This document shows, in pieces, positions 1 to 11,042 of a stretch of 64,000 nucleotides of DNA (its first letter is position 1; the number at the start of each line of letters is the position of its first letter). The notes beneath the pieces were generated by a model. It had not been told where the DNA came from. It was given only the letters and a program-made list of their open reading frames with translations, and searched no databases. The translations under genes were made by a program, and so were the position numbers. The DNA is from Hybos culiciformis. Its lineage: Eukaryota > Arthropoda > Insecta > Diptera > Hybotidae. The stretch spans positions 87,748,930 to 87,812,929 of the forward strand of contig OZ023273.1 in the NCBI GenBank assembly GCA_964007475.1, read 5' to 3'.

Positions 1-978
1 ACCTAATTAAAGTAAAAATATTAAATTCAAAATTGACAAAAACAAAAAAAAAACAAATTAATTGCATTTTTTTATTCGAGAATTTTTGAGTTGGAATAGG
101 TCAAGTAAAAATAAAACGCAACATTTACAGAATAATACACCCTACGAATAAATACTAAAGGAAGAGTAAATCCAGCTCTGGAATGAAGTATCTCTCTTAC
201 ATATATTAGTGAGACCAATACATTTACAGTACAGGGTGTTTTATATAAAATCACAATATTTTTTTTTTACTGTTTTAGATTTCTTTTTTCCACAACACCT
301 TTGCCGTATCTCCGAAAAGGGGCCTTTGCCCCAAGAACTGATTTCAGTTTTGGAAGTTTGGGCACCGCCTCTACGTTTAAGCCGGTTCTGAGTGGTTCAC
401 ATAAACTGCACTTTAGCCTTATTTTTTATTCCCGGTTTGCCCTTTTTTTTCTCGAAGCTTAGAAGCAAAAAAATTCCTAGGGGTTTCAGGGAGGCGGCAG
501 CTGTCCCCCATTCAGCATACAGCTTCCTATTTTAAACATTTTTATGCATTAGGGCCGAAATATTTTGCCCTTTTCAAAAAAATAATATGTTAAAATATTT
601 TGGAATGTATGAAAACTTTGAAGGGCTATATCTTTGAAACGGGGCCTTTTACGCCAAAACCGTCTTGGATTTCACATCGCGGAATACGCCTCTACCCCCT
701 CTCCAAAATTAGGCCAAATCTTCTTCTTCTTCTTCGGCTTCATTCGTTTATAGTATAAACGTACCAAAATATTTATCCATATAGATCGATGAATACACCT
801 GATGTAATATTTTGTAAATTTTGCATAATTACCTTTTATTTTGTTTTTATATGAAATATTTTTGATTAAAAATCATATAAAAGAATTGATTTCTTTTATA
901 ACAATTTCATATTGTGTTTTACCACAAAACAAAAAAAAAGGTAAATGATGTTTTTATTTGTTTTCCCTTTGTCTTTAG
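1..978. other. AT-rich non-coding DNA, no gene recognised
   Basis: Short reading frames here look like chance. A slightly GC-richer part at about 290-720 has repeated GGGGCCTTT-type words but no recognisable domain. The last 70 bases end in a pyrimidine-rich TTTGTCTTTAG that could serve as a splice acceptor for the next entry. Confidence 0.5.
905..941 (+). repeat. 37-bp direct repeat, copy 1
   Basis: Bases 905-941 (containing CATATTGTGTTTTACCACAA followed by an A-run and GG) recur without change at 2788-2824. The copies are about 1.9 kb apart and flank the hAT element and the candidate exon. Confidence 0.85.
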
Positions 979-1092
979 GAGTTGGAACTTGCCTTCCTCA
1001 GCTTAAGCGGATTTAATTCACTAAACTGGGAAGACAAGTCCAACAGAGTATTCAGCACGGTACCCGGTTGGGATAGGAATCGAGTAAAATGA
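979..1092 (+). CDS. possible terminal coding exon, unrecognised
   Basis: A 38-codon frame opens directly after a good acceptor (CCCTTTGTCTTTAG) and closes with TGA at 1090-1092. The peptide has balanced composition, with clusters such as LAFLSLSG, NWEDKSNR and VPGWDRNR, unlike the Lys/Phe/Asn-rich noise frames around it. It has no start codon, so it would be the last exon of a gene whose other exons lie upstream, outside or hidden in this window. I do not recognise the family. The alternative is a chance frame of about 110 bases, which is common enough that the call stays weak. Confidence 0.25.
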   Translation, partial: ELELAFLSLSGFNSLNWEDKSNRVFSTVPGWDRNRVK

Positions 1093-1825
1093 CCAGAGAA
1101 AATCTATCCGATCGGCTAAAATTTTATTTCCCAACTATTATAGCTTAGCTTACCAAACAAGCCACGAATTGAAATTAGGGGTACATTTTTTTTTGAAATC
1201 CCGGATAATTAATTAACAAAATCCTTTTTTTTTTTAACAAAAATTTAAACAAAACTAAAAATTTTACTTTGTTTTTACCTAACATAAATTAAAAGTTTTG
1301 GTGAAGTAGAAACTTTTCACCTTGTTAAATTTCAATAAAAATTTTTTTTTTTAACATACCTATATTCCTATATAAAAAAAAAAAAATTAATCATAATTAA
1401 AACTGACCGTTCATAATAAATTTTTTTTAAGGTCACTAAACCCCCTTACATAACTGAAGCTTAACTTCAACAAAAAAAAAATTGTTTTGATTCTCAAATA
1501 ACATAAGTTTGAGTTAGATTTTTTTTATTTTTGATAAATTTATAAACCGGGTTTTGTTTCATTCATACCCATTGGAAATACTTCAAATTACTTTTTTAAA
1601 AAATAAAATTTTTTAAACAAACTTTCTTAATCAATAATTTTCCAGAATGGAAATAAAACTTTAAATTAAATAAAATTTCATCCTTCTTTTCCAAATTTAC
1701 TTTTATTGGAAATAAATTGAGTCCATATAATTTTTTTTTTACATATATTTATGAGTTTTTTCTAAAAAAGAAAAATTACTAAATACTTAATACTAAATAA
1801 AAATGATAGTTAAATTTTATAAAAT
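1093..1825. other. AT-rich non-coding DNA
   Basis: Long A and T runs throughout. No coding frame, RNA or element border was seen before the hAT target duplication at 1826-1833. Confidence 0.6.
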
Positions 1826-1833
1826 GTTATGCC

Positions 1834-2583
1834 TAGGGATTGCAAATTTTGACGATAATAAAAAAATCGGAATTCGGAATTCGAAATTAAATATTTTCGG
1901 AATTCGGTCGAATTCCGAAATATTATTAATTTTTTTTATGTCTATACAAATAATAAAAATAACTTATTTGAGATAATTCATTGTTATTTATTGACTAAAA
2001 AATACTTTTTTTAAAAATAAAAATGGAACATACTGAAAAATTATACCAAATTCAATTATTAAATAACAATAAAAAAAAAAAAAAACTATATTATTTAATA
2101 CGAAATATAAACATAAAATTATTGTACAGAAACATTCTAATTTGGCATATCATTTAATAATAAAAAATTTAAAATGATTGTTTTATTTGCCTAAAATAAG
2201 CTTCGAGGAAGCAGAGATCATTTAAAGCTGCGTCTCCGAGTCTCGAACGAACTTTTGTACAAAAGTTACCTGCAATTGAGAAAGCTCGCTCAGACTCCAT
2301 GCTCGATGGCGGAATCAAAATCAAAAATGAGTAGGCGGACTCTAATATTTTGCCACGAAAGCCGTTCTCTTCAAAGAATTTCATTTCAGATTTAATTTTT
2401 ATAGAATTAGAATATAGAATATTAATATGTACAGAAACGAAAACATTATTTAAAAGTTGGGGAGAGCACGAAAAAATAAATTTTAATTTCGGAATTCGCT
2501 GGGAAATTTTCGGAATTCGAAACTATATTATGAAAACGAATTCCGGAATTCTCGAATTTCGAATTTCGAATGTGCAATCCCTA
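1834..2583 (-). mobile_element. non-autonomous hAT element (hAT-1) with 8-bp TSD
   Basis: The 750-bp element starts TAGGGATTGCA and ends with the exact inverse TGCAATCCCTA. It is flanked by perfect 8-bp direct repeats GTTATGCC (1826-1833 and 2584-2591), the hallmark of hAT insertion. Subterminal DNA at both ends is built of GGAATTCGG/CGAATTCCG words that can fold back. The only coding remnant is a piece of the transposase C-terminus on the minus strand, so the element is an internally deleted derivative. The short, perfect target duplication suggests a fairly recent insertion. Confidence 0.93.
2169..2384 (-). pseudogene. hAT transposase C-terminal dimerisation fragment
   Basis: The 71-codon frame carries the signature of the hAT C-terminal dimerisation region: an SSMESERAFSIAG block followed by a Lys/Arg-rich SRLGD turn and a leucine/phenylalanine helix that ends in YFRQIKQSF. 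In full hAT transposases (about 500-700 residues) this block sits at the extreme C-terminus and holds the last catalytic Glu, here in the SERAF motif. Everything N-terminal (zinc finger, first two Asp, most of the insertion domain) is missing. The element cannot make its own transposase and would depend on a relative. Confidence 0.85.
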
Positions 2584-2591
2584 GTTATGCC

Positions 2592-3406
2592 CAATGAAAA
2601 ATTTTTAAAATAATTTTTGCCTAAAACTTAATACAATAACAATAACCAATTAAAATAGGAAATTTTATTATTAGGGAATAATAAAAATTTTATGACTTGT
2701 ATAAGTAGGCTAGGCTATAGATATTTCTCCCAAATTTTTTTTATAATAAAATAAATAAATTAAATTAATTTATAATTTGTTTTTTTTTTTCATATTGTGT
2801 TTTACCACAAAACAAAAAAAAAGGCCATACTAAAATTATGGAACAATGTAAACAACTACTGAATTATATTTCATATCATTTGATGATACCCTTTTTTTTA
2901 TGCAAAAAAAAAAACAAACTCAGCTTATAACAGCACCTCCACTTCAAGCTACAATATCATAAAAAAACATAAAACAAAATAGCAAATTTTTTTTTTAAAA
3001 CTGCACATAATATGCAATTTGTATTATATATATGTACAACTAATTATGTTTAATCAAAGCAAATACATATAATATATGTAAAATAAGTCTACTGCTATGT
3101 AAATATTGTTGTAAAATAAATAAAAACAATACAACAAAACAAATATAAAACAAAATAAAATTTGGAAATGTTCATAAATTATAATTAACGAAATATATTA
3201 TTAATGAATTTTATATCTGAAAAAAAAAAAAAAAATAAAAAGAAAATATCGATTATCAAATCATGTTGCATAGACACTCAAATTGATACAGTTTAGTTTA
3301 GATTAAAATTGTCGTAGGTATACTTAAGCTTTTTTTTTTATTTCAATAAAGTTTAGATTTTTTTTTGAAACAAAAATGTTTTTAACTTAAATTATTATTT
3401 CAACAG
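2592..3406. other. AT-rich non-coding DNA
   Basis: Nothing is recognised except the second copy of the 37-bp repeat at 2788-2824 and simple A/T runs. Confidence 0.6.
2788..2824 (+). repeat. 37-bp direct repeat, copy 2
   Basis: Identical to 905-941 including the run of nine A and final GG. The sequences beyond the 37 bases differ (GTAAATG after copy 1, CCATACT after copy 2). The repeat is therefore not part of a longer recent duplication visible here. Confidence 0.85.
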
Positions 3407-3466
3407 GTCCCATTAGATAAAAGAAATGCTACTGTAAGGTCCAGCTATAGATGGCCATGCCCATGA
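3407..3466 (+). CDS. possible short terminal exon, unrecognised
   Basis: A 20-codon frame follows an acceptor-like TTATTTCAACAG and ends in TGA. Its Arg/Ser/Tyr/Trp/Pro composition (ATVRSSYRWPCP) is less AT-driven than neighbouring frames. It could be an alternative last exon to 979-1092, about 2.4 kb upstream, because both begin in the same phase. At this length chance cannot be excluded. Confidence 0.2.
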   Translation, partial: VPLDKRNATVRSSYRWPCP

Positions 3467-4192
3467 GCTGAAGAATGACGTCATAGTCATTTAGATTTAA
3501 GTTTTTTTTATTTGAATTGGTTGGGGTTTCACCTTCTTCATAAAAAGACATCCTATAAATATTGTTATGAACGCCCCTGGTGTTCACTGTCCGTACCCAC
3601 CCACCGATGAGCTTAGACCCAGCCTTTGAACAGGATGTCCTTAGACAGTGGACTTAACACCAGATTCATAGTTGAAAGTAGAACACTTTCTCTTGCCTCT
3701 ACCTTCACCAGTTTCTCTTTTATGATAAGATATGATAAGATTCTTCGTGAGTTCATCTTGAACTCAGAATTTTTGTATTTATATACACCCCCGTTTTCAT
3801 CATAAAAAATTATTATATTAAATTAAGGGAAAAAACTAAGTGGAAACAGTGCTAAAACGGAGTTGTCTGTTCTTTTGTTCCAGAATTCTGGTCCATAATT
3901 TTTCTGGAGCTAATGTTACAAAATTCTGAACCAAAAAACAAAACGATATATATGTATGTAAACATATCTTAAGCAAAGATGCTAAAATGCTATACATTAA
4001 AGTCGAAATATGATTTATGCAAATATTTTAAAGTTTTTATACTGTCAGATTTCGTGACCATAATTTTAATATTTTTTTTATTGATTTCTAGAAAATCTCT
4101 ACTAAAACTTCATATCTAAGTAAATAATTTATTATTATATGATCAAGCAGAGATTAGAAGAAAAATAATTATAAGTTTTTCTTTTCTTTTTC
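3467..4192. other. non-coding DNA
   Basis: A locally less AT-rich patch at about 3560-3720 contains no gene I can identify. There is a small tandem TATGATAAGA duplication near 3721-3740. Confidence 0.55.
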
Positions 4193-4196
4193 TTAA

Positions 4197-5003
4197 CCCT
4201 ACACTGCATAGTGTATCATTGCATAAGTTTTTGTTATAAACCCCATTTAGCTCTAGTTCTCTTCAAATATTTATGTACAAACACTTTCTTGGTATAATTG
4301 TTTTTCTAAATAACAAAGTTGGTAATGTATTTAACACTGTATTTCGAGAGAAATCGAAATATTGTGTAGTCGCTCACGATAATGAAATTCGTTGTAAAAA
4401 TTGAATTTAAAAAAAAAAAAAGTTAAGTTTGATTGAATTTTGATAATAACATAACATATTTGTTGATTTTTAAGCTATATATATTAATTCCTTCATATTT
4501 GTGGGCAAATCGGTGTTTAAATAATGTATCACTGATTATAGACCATGCAGTGTGAACAGTTTCATATCATAGTTACCATGCATCTATGTTTTCATTTTTA
4601 TAACGCATTGGCACTTAATTTGAAGAAATTGGTGGTGTTTTTGAATTTATTGAAATAATAGTATTAGTATTTTTATAGAAATGGATTATTATAAGCGACC
4701 ACTGAAAGATAAGGAAATTGAGGAAATTTTCGCAGGGTGGGACGAGAGTGAATATGCGTTTGACGGTGTAGACTCACCAAGCGAAATAAAAATTCTATAT
4801 ATATTATTATTTGAAAAATTTGATTTTCTTCATTTTTTTTATATCGCCACTGCATAGTGTATCACTGATACATAAGAAAATTTACTTGTATTTTCCCTAT
4901 TTTCAATTTCCTAATTTTTTAAATATTTTTTTGTTCTTAAAGATAGATTTTCCATCAAGAAACAATTTTTTTTATACAATTTAAAAAGTCATGCAGTGTA
5001 GGG
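4197..5003 (+). mobile_element. piggyBac-type element, deleted, flanked by TTAA
   Basis: The ends are CCCTACACTGCAT and its inverse ATGCAGTGTAGGG, each abutting TTAA (4193-4196 and 5004-5007). That is the target duplication specific to piggyBac transposition. The word GCATAGTGTATCA recurs inside at about 4207 and 4853, with a related word near 4525. These resemble the subterminal repeats that piggyBac transposases bind. The 807-bp body keeps only the first part of a transposase gene (4681-4857), so it is an internal-deletion derivative. Confidence 0.9.
4681..4857 (+). pseudogene. piggyBac-type transposase, N-terminal remnant
   Basis: Starting at ATG 4681, a 58-codon frame reads MDYYKRPLKDKEIEEI and then an acidic Asp/Glu/Ser stretch (DESEYAFDGVDSPSE). 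PiggyBac transposases commonly begin like this: a short basic leader, an RPL-type motif, then an acidic disordered region before the catalytic core. The frame then runs into AT-rich sequence and stops at TAG within a subterminal repeat word. The catalytic Asp residues and the Cys-rich C-terminus are absent. This is a leftover first exon in a non-autonomous element. Confidence 0.7.
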
Positions 5004-5007
5004 TTAA

Positions 5008-5872
5008 AAACTCATTCCTATCCTAACGTAACACGAAAAAAAATAAATTTTCAAAAAATTCTTTGGCAATTTTGAGACAGTTTTAAAAGAATTATTTATG
5101 TACATATATCCAATAACATGTATAACAAACCCAAACTTTTAATTTAGTTTAGTTATAATAAATATGTTTAGGTACGGAATGTGTTTGTACATGTAGGTAC
5201 TAATAATGAAAAATTAATCTGGATCAACTTAGAAAATCCATATATAATTTTTTTAAGATGTCAAAGCGTCTATATATATGAATTTAAATATTAGTTAAAT
5301 ATTATCTGGATGTCATTGGCAGAGAAAATAATATTAATTTAGTAGTCCTCTGTACATTTTGATTGTACATAAATGGTATATAATATAAGTATCTATTTTT
5401 CAAAGGCAATAATACAGCTTTTTGTTGCTTTAGTTCTTAAAATTAAAATTGAACGTAACTAACATATTGAAACTTTAATTGTCTTTTCATTCATCGATGA
5501 ATTTGGATCGATGGATAGACCACTTCCGTAAGTATTGAACACGGTTTTTATAATTAGTTTCATTCACTGTTTTTTCTATTACTTTTCATCAGGCGGCGCC
5601 CGCTTCGTATAAAAAAAAAATCCTAGACTAACAGTTTATGGAAACATGAAAACATATTTTGAAAGTATTTCCCCCTTTTAATATATTGCAAATTTATAAT
5701 AAAAAGAACTTTATTTTAATCAGTAATAAAGTAAACCTTTTAATTTTCATTAAGAAAATAACTTTTATAAAGAAAATTATATTTGTGGACCCACACAGAT
5801 TCACAATGATGTAAGCCAGTTGTTATTTAGCCTGCGGGATTTCGTTAAAATAGAAAAGGAATGTTCTGATCC
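5008..5872. other. AT-rich non-coding DNA
   Basis: No gene or element border is recognised. Confidence 0.6.
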
Positions 5873-6052
5873 TATTTATTTAGATCTCAAGACAAAAAAA
5901 AACATTTATTCAAAACAAAACAACACAAACACTTAATTCGAGTGAGGCAAATTAAAAATTAACACAAATTGCAGTCCGAAGTAAGAATCGAGCCCACTAC
6001 CAAACATGCCGCAGTATAAGGATAATACGACTACACAATGACGGCTTACAAA
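5873..6052 (-). repeat. possible tRNA-derived SINE
   Basis: On the minus strand, from about 6052, the sequence has a tRNA-like head. A degenerate A-box (TGTGTAGTCGT) is followed about 50 bases later by a B-box-like GGCTCGATTCT. An unrelated body and a T/A-rich tail follow. The order (A-box, B-box, body, simple tail) fits a tRNA-derived SINE. No cloverleaf could be completed, so a functional tRNA is unlikely, and no target duplication was confirmed. Confidence 0.4.
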
Positions 6053-6942
6053 GTCTGAACATGTATAATTCGTATTTCTTCAATAGGTATTTCTTCAGTG
6101 TAATGAAAAAAAAAATGTATTCCTCTTTGATCCATTTATTGATTTCTTAGATTTAAAAAACTAATTCCATATTTATTAAAATAAATAAATCATTGATTTA
6201 TTTAGTTTTTGTTTTTAAATGTTAATAGACCTAACGACCTCAGTCTATATATGTTTCCCATCATCAGATGTCCATCATTCATCTGATTCTTGTTCAGAAA
6301 TCGAAAAGAAATGTATAAGGCATTAAAAGACACCTGAAAGATCAGTTATATTTCAAGAACACCATGGAATTAAAGATGAATATAACGACGGAGCTTCTAC
6401 TTCCTACGGACTAAGAAAATCTGAGCTTATGAAAAGAAAATCATTTAAAAGCGCAAAAATGAAAGTATTGATAGGGATAATGCATCATCCTCTTCGAATA
6501 TGAAGATAAAAAAAAATGAGCCATCAAAAAGAACATTGATATAACTAACATTTAGCCACTCAATTCGACCAAAACTATAAATGTAATCGAAATAGAAATG
6601 TCAAAAAATAAGCGGCATTTTAAAATTTTTTGAAGGAATAAAAATTAATGTTAAAACTATGGATGTACAAAATTAAATCCAGTAATTTTTTTTTCTGCTA
6701 TTTTATTTATTTATTTTAAGTAAAAACAAATATCAATGATTTGATTGTACATTATTTGACCCTTTGTGGTTAAATTCATTAATTTTTATGTTTTCTTTTG
6801 ACGTTTATTTACTTAAAAAAGGAACTGTATACATACAATAAAGTATGTACAAATAATGTTTCTGATTCCATTAAAACTTTTTCATTTTATTCCGTTAAGA
6901 ATAGATAGACTAGCAAACGCATAAGGGTTTTTTTTATATATA
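6053..6942. other. AT-rich non-coding DNA
   Basis: No gene is recognised. The stretch ends at the TATATA that precedes the gypsy-1 LTR. Confidence 0.6.
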
Positions 6943-7230
6943 TGTGGCGGTCGTAACAATTCAACATTAAACCAAAAAAATTAAATCTACCTAGCTTTAA
7001 TAATAAAAAAACCTAATGTAACTTAAGCAAAAATATCGGATGATTCTTAATATTTTTTGTTAATTGATATTTTTTGTTAAGTGATAATTTTTACCATTTA
7101 CATTGTGGATAAAATAAAACGTCAGTATTAATCAGAACTTAAAACTCAAACATTCTTTTATTTCCTAAGAAATAAAACTTAAAAATTCTATCATCAAGAT
7201 ATCATTTTTGTAAGAACTTACACGAGACCA
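6943..7230 (+). repeat. gypsy-1 5' LTR
   Basis: Begins TGTGGCGGTCGTAAC and ends near ACGAGACCA. It aligns over its length with 11043-11319, including the shared phrase TTTTTGTTAATTGATA and the end TAAAACTTAAAAATT. The exact 3' border (7230 or 7233) is uncertain. Confidence 0.85.
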
Positions 7231-7231
7231 T

Positions 7232-7243
7232 CATTGGTGACCC
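7232..7243 (+). promoter_or_regulatory. gypsy-1 primer binding site
   Basis: CATTGGTGACCCC sits immediately after the 5' LTR, where a tRNA primer would bind. Gypsy-3 has the same TTGGTGACCCC in the same place on its own strand (around 55035-55048), which supports the assignment. Confidence 0.65.
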
Positions 7244-7287
7244 CGCCTACACAACGGGCAGCCTTATTGGTAAATTTTTTCACTGAA

Positions 7288-8427
7288 ATGACTACTACAG
7301 TTGAACCTACATCAACAACAACCACAACGACAAGCTCGATAACTTCATCGTCCGGCTTCGCAAATTTAGCAGAAGTAAATTTTTATGCGAGAATACCGAT
7401 GCCTATATGACACGTGGTACTGATGTGGAAGATTGGTTCCTGTCTTCAGATTTTTGGTTCCCAGCTACAGGAATATTTAGCGACACAAGGAAATTTAATT
7501 CAGTGCTTGCGTTCCTAGAACCATCCACGTTCTCAGAACTCGCTTATGTAATAAATTCACTACCGGTTACGAACAAATACGAATACATAAAAACAGAGGT
7601 CATATCTTATTTTGCTGATAGTAATCAGAGACGTTTGGCCCGGTTATTATCCGGCTCCAATTAAGTGACTTGCGACCTAGTCAGCTTTTACATGAAATGC
7701 GACAAATAGCTGGTAATACTATGTCCGACGACGCCATACGAAGTTTATGGGCTCAACGGCTACCAGATCACGTACAGGCTGCAGTCGTGGCTTCCAACTT
7801 CTCTATATCGAGTTTCAGTACATTTTTTAAATAAATTAGTATTTCTTTTTTACTACTTCCAATTATTTTTTTTACGGCGATGACCGCTTTTTCTACTAAT
7901 ACCGATATTGGCTCCATTTTTGCCTCCAAAATTTTTAAACTTTTTAAAATTTTAATTTATTTTACACAAGTTTTTTAATTAAAAAATTTTTTGAATTAAA
8001 AATTTAAATTTTTTTTTAACTTTTGCTAGAAATTCAATTTTTGATTTTTTATTTTTTACTTTTTTAGTTTTTTTTTCAAATTTTATGAGTTTTAATAATT
8101 TTCGAAATCAGAAAAATTATAAAAAAAAATAAAAAATTTTTTGAATTATTTTTTAGTTTTTTAGTTTTTTAGTTTTTTTTTTTTTTTTCAAATTTTATGA
8201 GTTAATAATTTTCGAAATCAGAAAAATTATAAAACAAATATAAATTTTTTTTTGTTTTTCAGTCAGTCGACGACGTAACGGGAATTGCAGATGCAATTGT
8301 AGATGCACTAAAATTAAATATATATACTGCTCAGTCAACCCAACCTACAGATCCTCACACAATGCCTAACGAATTTCGTGGCGAATTAGAAAAACTTCAA
8401 TTCAAAATTAACAATTTTTTAAATTAA
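7288..8427 (+). pseudogene. gypsy-1 gag, frameshifted and interrupted
   Basis: Gag starts at ATG 7288 with a Thr/Ser-rich leader. After a frameshift near 7395 it continues as a DUF7041-like capsid region at 7407-7664 (VEDWF, then FSDTRKFNSVLAFLEP). A further shift is followed by SQLLHEMRQIAG and SLWAQRLPDHVQAAVVAS at 7660-7815. These blocks match, in order, the capsid region of gypsy-3. At about 7830 the frame runs into some 430 bases of AT-rich insertion. It resumes at 8263 with DDVTGIADAIVDALKLN and stops at 8427. The zinc-finger and protease parts expected next are gone. No functional Gag can be made. Confidence 0.85.
7830..8262. repeat. AT-rich insertion with tandem duplication inside gypsy-1 gag
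   Basis: This stretch interrupts the gag frame. It contains two copies of a segment (about 8075-8135 and 8185-8245) sharing TTTTCAAATTTTATGAGT, AATTTTCGAAATCAGAAAAA and the following A-run. It ends TTTTTGTTTTTCAG directly before gag resumes, so by chance it resembles an intron 3' end. No terminal inverted repeat was found. Confidence 0.6.
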
Positions 8428-9060
8428 AAGCCACAAAATCCGATTTTGAATTTCTGATGAAACAAGGGCTATGTCGACCATCATCCAGCAACTGGGCTAG
8501 TCCACTCCATATGGTTACAAATATTATGGGTGATGGCGACCATGTGGCGATTATCGCAGCCTAAATGCAATCACCACTTCAGACATGTAACCGATCCCCT
8601 TCATTCAAGATTTTTCAGCCAACCTATTCGGTAAGAAATGTTTTTCCAAAATAGATTTACAAAAAGCATTCCACTAAATTAAAATCAATCCCGACGATAT
8701 TCCAAAACCGGGATAACGACGCCATTTGGCCTTTTTAAGTTCACTGTAATGACATTCGGCTTATGTAATGCACCACAGACTTTCCGGCGCCTGATGCACG
8801 AAGTATTAAGAGGTCTCGAGTTTGCTTTTCCATGCTTAGATGATATTTTAATTGCGTCCAATAACTTAGAACAGCATCAGATTCACCAAAAATCACATCT
8901 AAGTCGTTTTAAAAAATATGGTCTTAAAATTAACATCGCCTTATGTGAATTCGCCGTAAACAAAATAAAATTTCTTGGTCATCTAATTACACCGGACGGT
9001 ATGTTTCCATTACCAGAAACGGTGGAAGCGATAAAAAAAATTCGCAAAACCTGAAATCGC
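8427..9060 (+). pseudogene. gypsy-1 reverse transcriptase
   Basis: RT begins in one frame with an FLMKQGLCRPSSSNWASPLHM block, the usual start of the Ty3/gypsy RT fingers. It passes through shifted frames and continues as MTFGLCNAPQTFRRLM at 8749. The catalytic loop reads CLDD where gypsy elements normally have YIDD or FIDD. After it comes FLGHLITPDGMFPLPETVEAI. The block that gypsy-3 has lost, between SPLHM and YPIPF, is still detectable here in shifted frames. Stops and shifts make it non-functional. Confidence 0.88.
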
Positions 9061-9660
9061 AAAAGAACTAAAAACTTTTCTAGCAATGTTAAATTTTTAT
9101 CAGAAATTTTGACCTAAGTCTGTCGAAAGACAACATTTATTGCAGGCAATGATCATCGGCAACAAAAAGAACGATAAAACATCACTCCATTGGACAGTTG
9201 AAACAATTCAGCCTTTCGACCAATGTAAAGAAGATATCGCTAAATCAACATTGCTTGCATTTCCAGCTAAAGAGGCCAAACGGACGCTGCACGTTGACGC
9301 ATCAGACTTCGCAGTAGGTGCAGCATTACACCGCAAACGGACATTTTCAGCCTTTGGGTTTTTTTTCAAAAAATTTTCGAATGCCCATTCAAATTTTAGT
9401 ACGTACGATAGAGAATTGTCGGCCATATGCCTTGGTATCAAACATTTCTAATACATTTTAGAAGGTCGAAGCTTCGTTATTTTCATCGATCATAAACCAC
9501 TGACATTCGCATTCAAACACAAAATGGAAAAAGCATCACCTCGTCAAATACGACACCTAAACTTCATCATCCATTTTTCCACGGATATACGTCACATCAG
9601 CGGTAAAGAGAACAACCGATCTATTATCTCGTATACAACAAATATCCGTTTTTAATTATG
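9060..9660 (+). pseudogene. gypsy-1 RNase H
   Basis: After a frameshift the connection region reads ELKTFLAMLNFYQKF. RNase H then follows at 9140-9451 with the expected acidic residues: HVDASDFAVGAALH (first Asp), TYDRELSAICLGIKHF (Glu), and, beyond a stop at 9449-9451, FIDHKPLTFAF (second Asp). The order and spacing match gypsy-3. A six-base AT insertion and internal stops show decay. Confidence 0.88.
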
Positions 9661-9828
9661 AACAATTAGCCGAAGATTAATTAGTCGATTACCAACTTCA
9701 AGAACTTTTAAACGGTAACAATTCTACCTCATTAAAATTTAAATTTTAGGTGGCGAACTAAATTTGATTTGTGACATATCAACTAACCAAGTGCGACCAT
9801 ACATTACACAAAAGTTCAAATAAATATT

Positions 9829-10831
9829 CATGCAACTCACACACGATTTGTCTCACCCGGGCGTACGCGCAACAACAAAGGTCATCAAGCAACGTTATGT
9901 TTGGCCCAATATGAAAAACGACATCAAAAAATTGGTTTTCAAGATATGAAAAACATCAAAAAATTCGGTAAACATTGTAGCCAATGTCAACGTAACAAAG
10001 TTCATCGCTATAAATGAACGGAGATAGATAATATTAAACCATCTGATAAAAGATTTGCACACATAAACATGGATTTGATCGGACTATTGCTATTATGTCA
10101 AGGATATCGTTATTGTCTGACTATCATCGACAAATTCACCCGTTGGTCTGAGATTGCCCCACTACCCGATATAACAGCTGAAACGGTATCACGACCATTA
10201 ATTGCAACATGGTTTTCAAGATATAGAATTCGTAATTATAACAACGGATCAAGGTAGACAATTTAAATCCCACCTGATGAAGAAATAACTAGATATGATG
10301 GGTGCGAGCCACATCCGTCCTTCACCTTACCACCCACAATCAAACGGGTTAATCGAACGCTTTCACCGAACATTGAAGTCACCAATCCTCTCCAACGATA
10401 AGAACATCTGGGTGGATCGCCTTGCAATGATAATCCTAGGGTTACGAGCAGCGGTAAAAGAGGATATACAAACGTCACCGGCAGAGTTAGTCTACGGAGC
10501 ATCACTACGAATTCCAGGAAAATTTTTCGATGAAACAAACAAAATGCAGACGCCGTACGAAATTTTGAATAAATTAGAAGAGAATTTCAAAGAGCTTAAA
10601 CCGATACCAACATCAAATCATAAAACATTCATCACCAAAGATTTAGAACACTGCACTCATGTATTTGTACGCGATGATAGTATCAAACCATTAGTCACAT
10701 CACCATATGTTGGACCTTATAAAATCATCCAACGTCAACAGAAATGCTACAAAATACAAATTAATAAAGATATCGTAACTTCCATTGATCGGTTAAAGAA
10801 AGCCCTCTTTTATTGCAAACGAGGATTTTGA
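9829..10831 (+). pseudogene. gypsy-1 integrase
   Basis: The zinc-binding head is visible as THDLSHPGVRATTKVI (two His) and HCSQCQRNK (two Cys). Between them a short local duplication of ATATGAAAAACATCAAAAAA disrupts the frame. The core has MDLIG (first Asp, 10069), TTDQGRQFKS (second Asp, shifted frame) and SNGLIERFHRTLK (Glu). The C-terminal domain at 10600-10831 ends with THVFVRDDSIKPL, YVGPYKIIQR and SIDRLKKALF, as in gypsy-3. The 178-codon C-terminal frame is the longest surviving piece of the element. Confidence 0.9.
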
Positions 10832-11042
10832 TCTCAACACCGAAAAAACAACTCCAACAGAGACCACAACCAACACATCGAAACGAAGAATGTCGAACGA
10901 AGAAGCCACAACATCAAGGTACCTATCAATGCCCAAACGTGTTACATTTAGAACAGAACCAGTGTACCTCGGGCATCAGTATTTGAAGCTCGTCCCCAGA
11001 AACGTCATTTATCTCCATCATTTGATCAAGTGGCCCAGAGAC

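Noticed and set aside
7830..8262. Spliceosomal intron in gypsy-1 gag
   Set aside because: It ends in TTTTTCAG, but no GT donor fits the other end and the segment has an internal tandem duplication, so an insertion is more likely.
9208..9441. Minus-strand frame opposite gypsy-1 RNase H
   Set aside because: Shadow of the RNase H coding strand.
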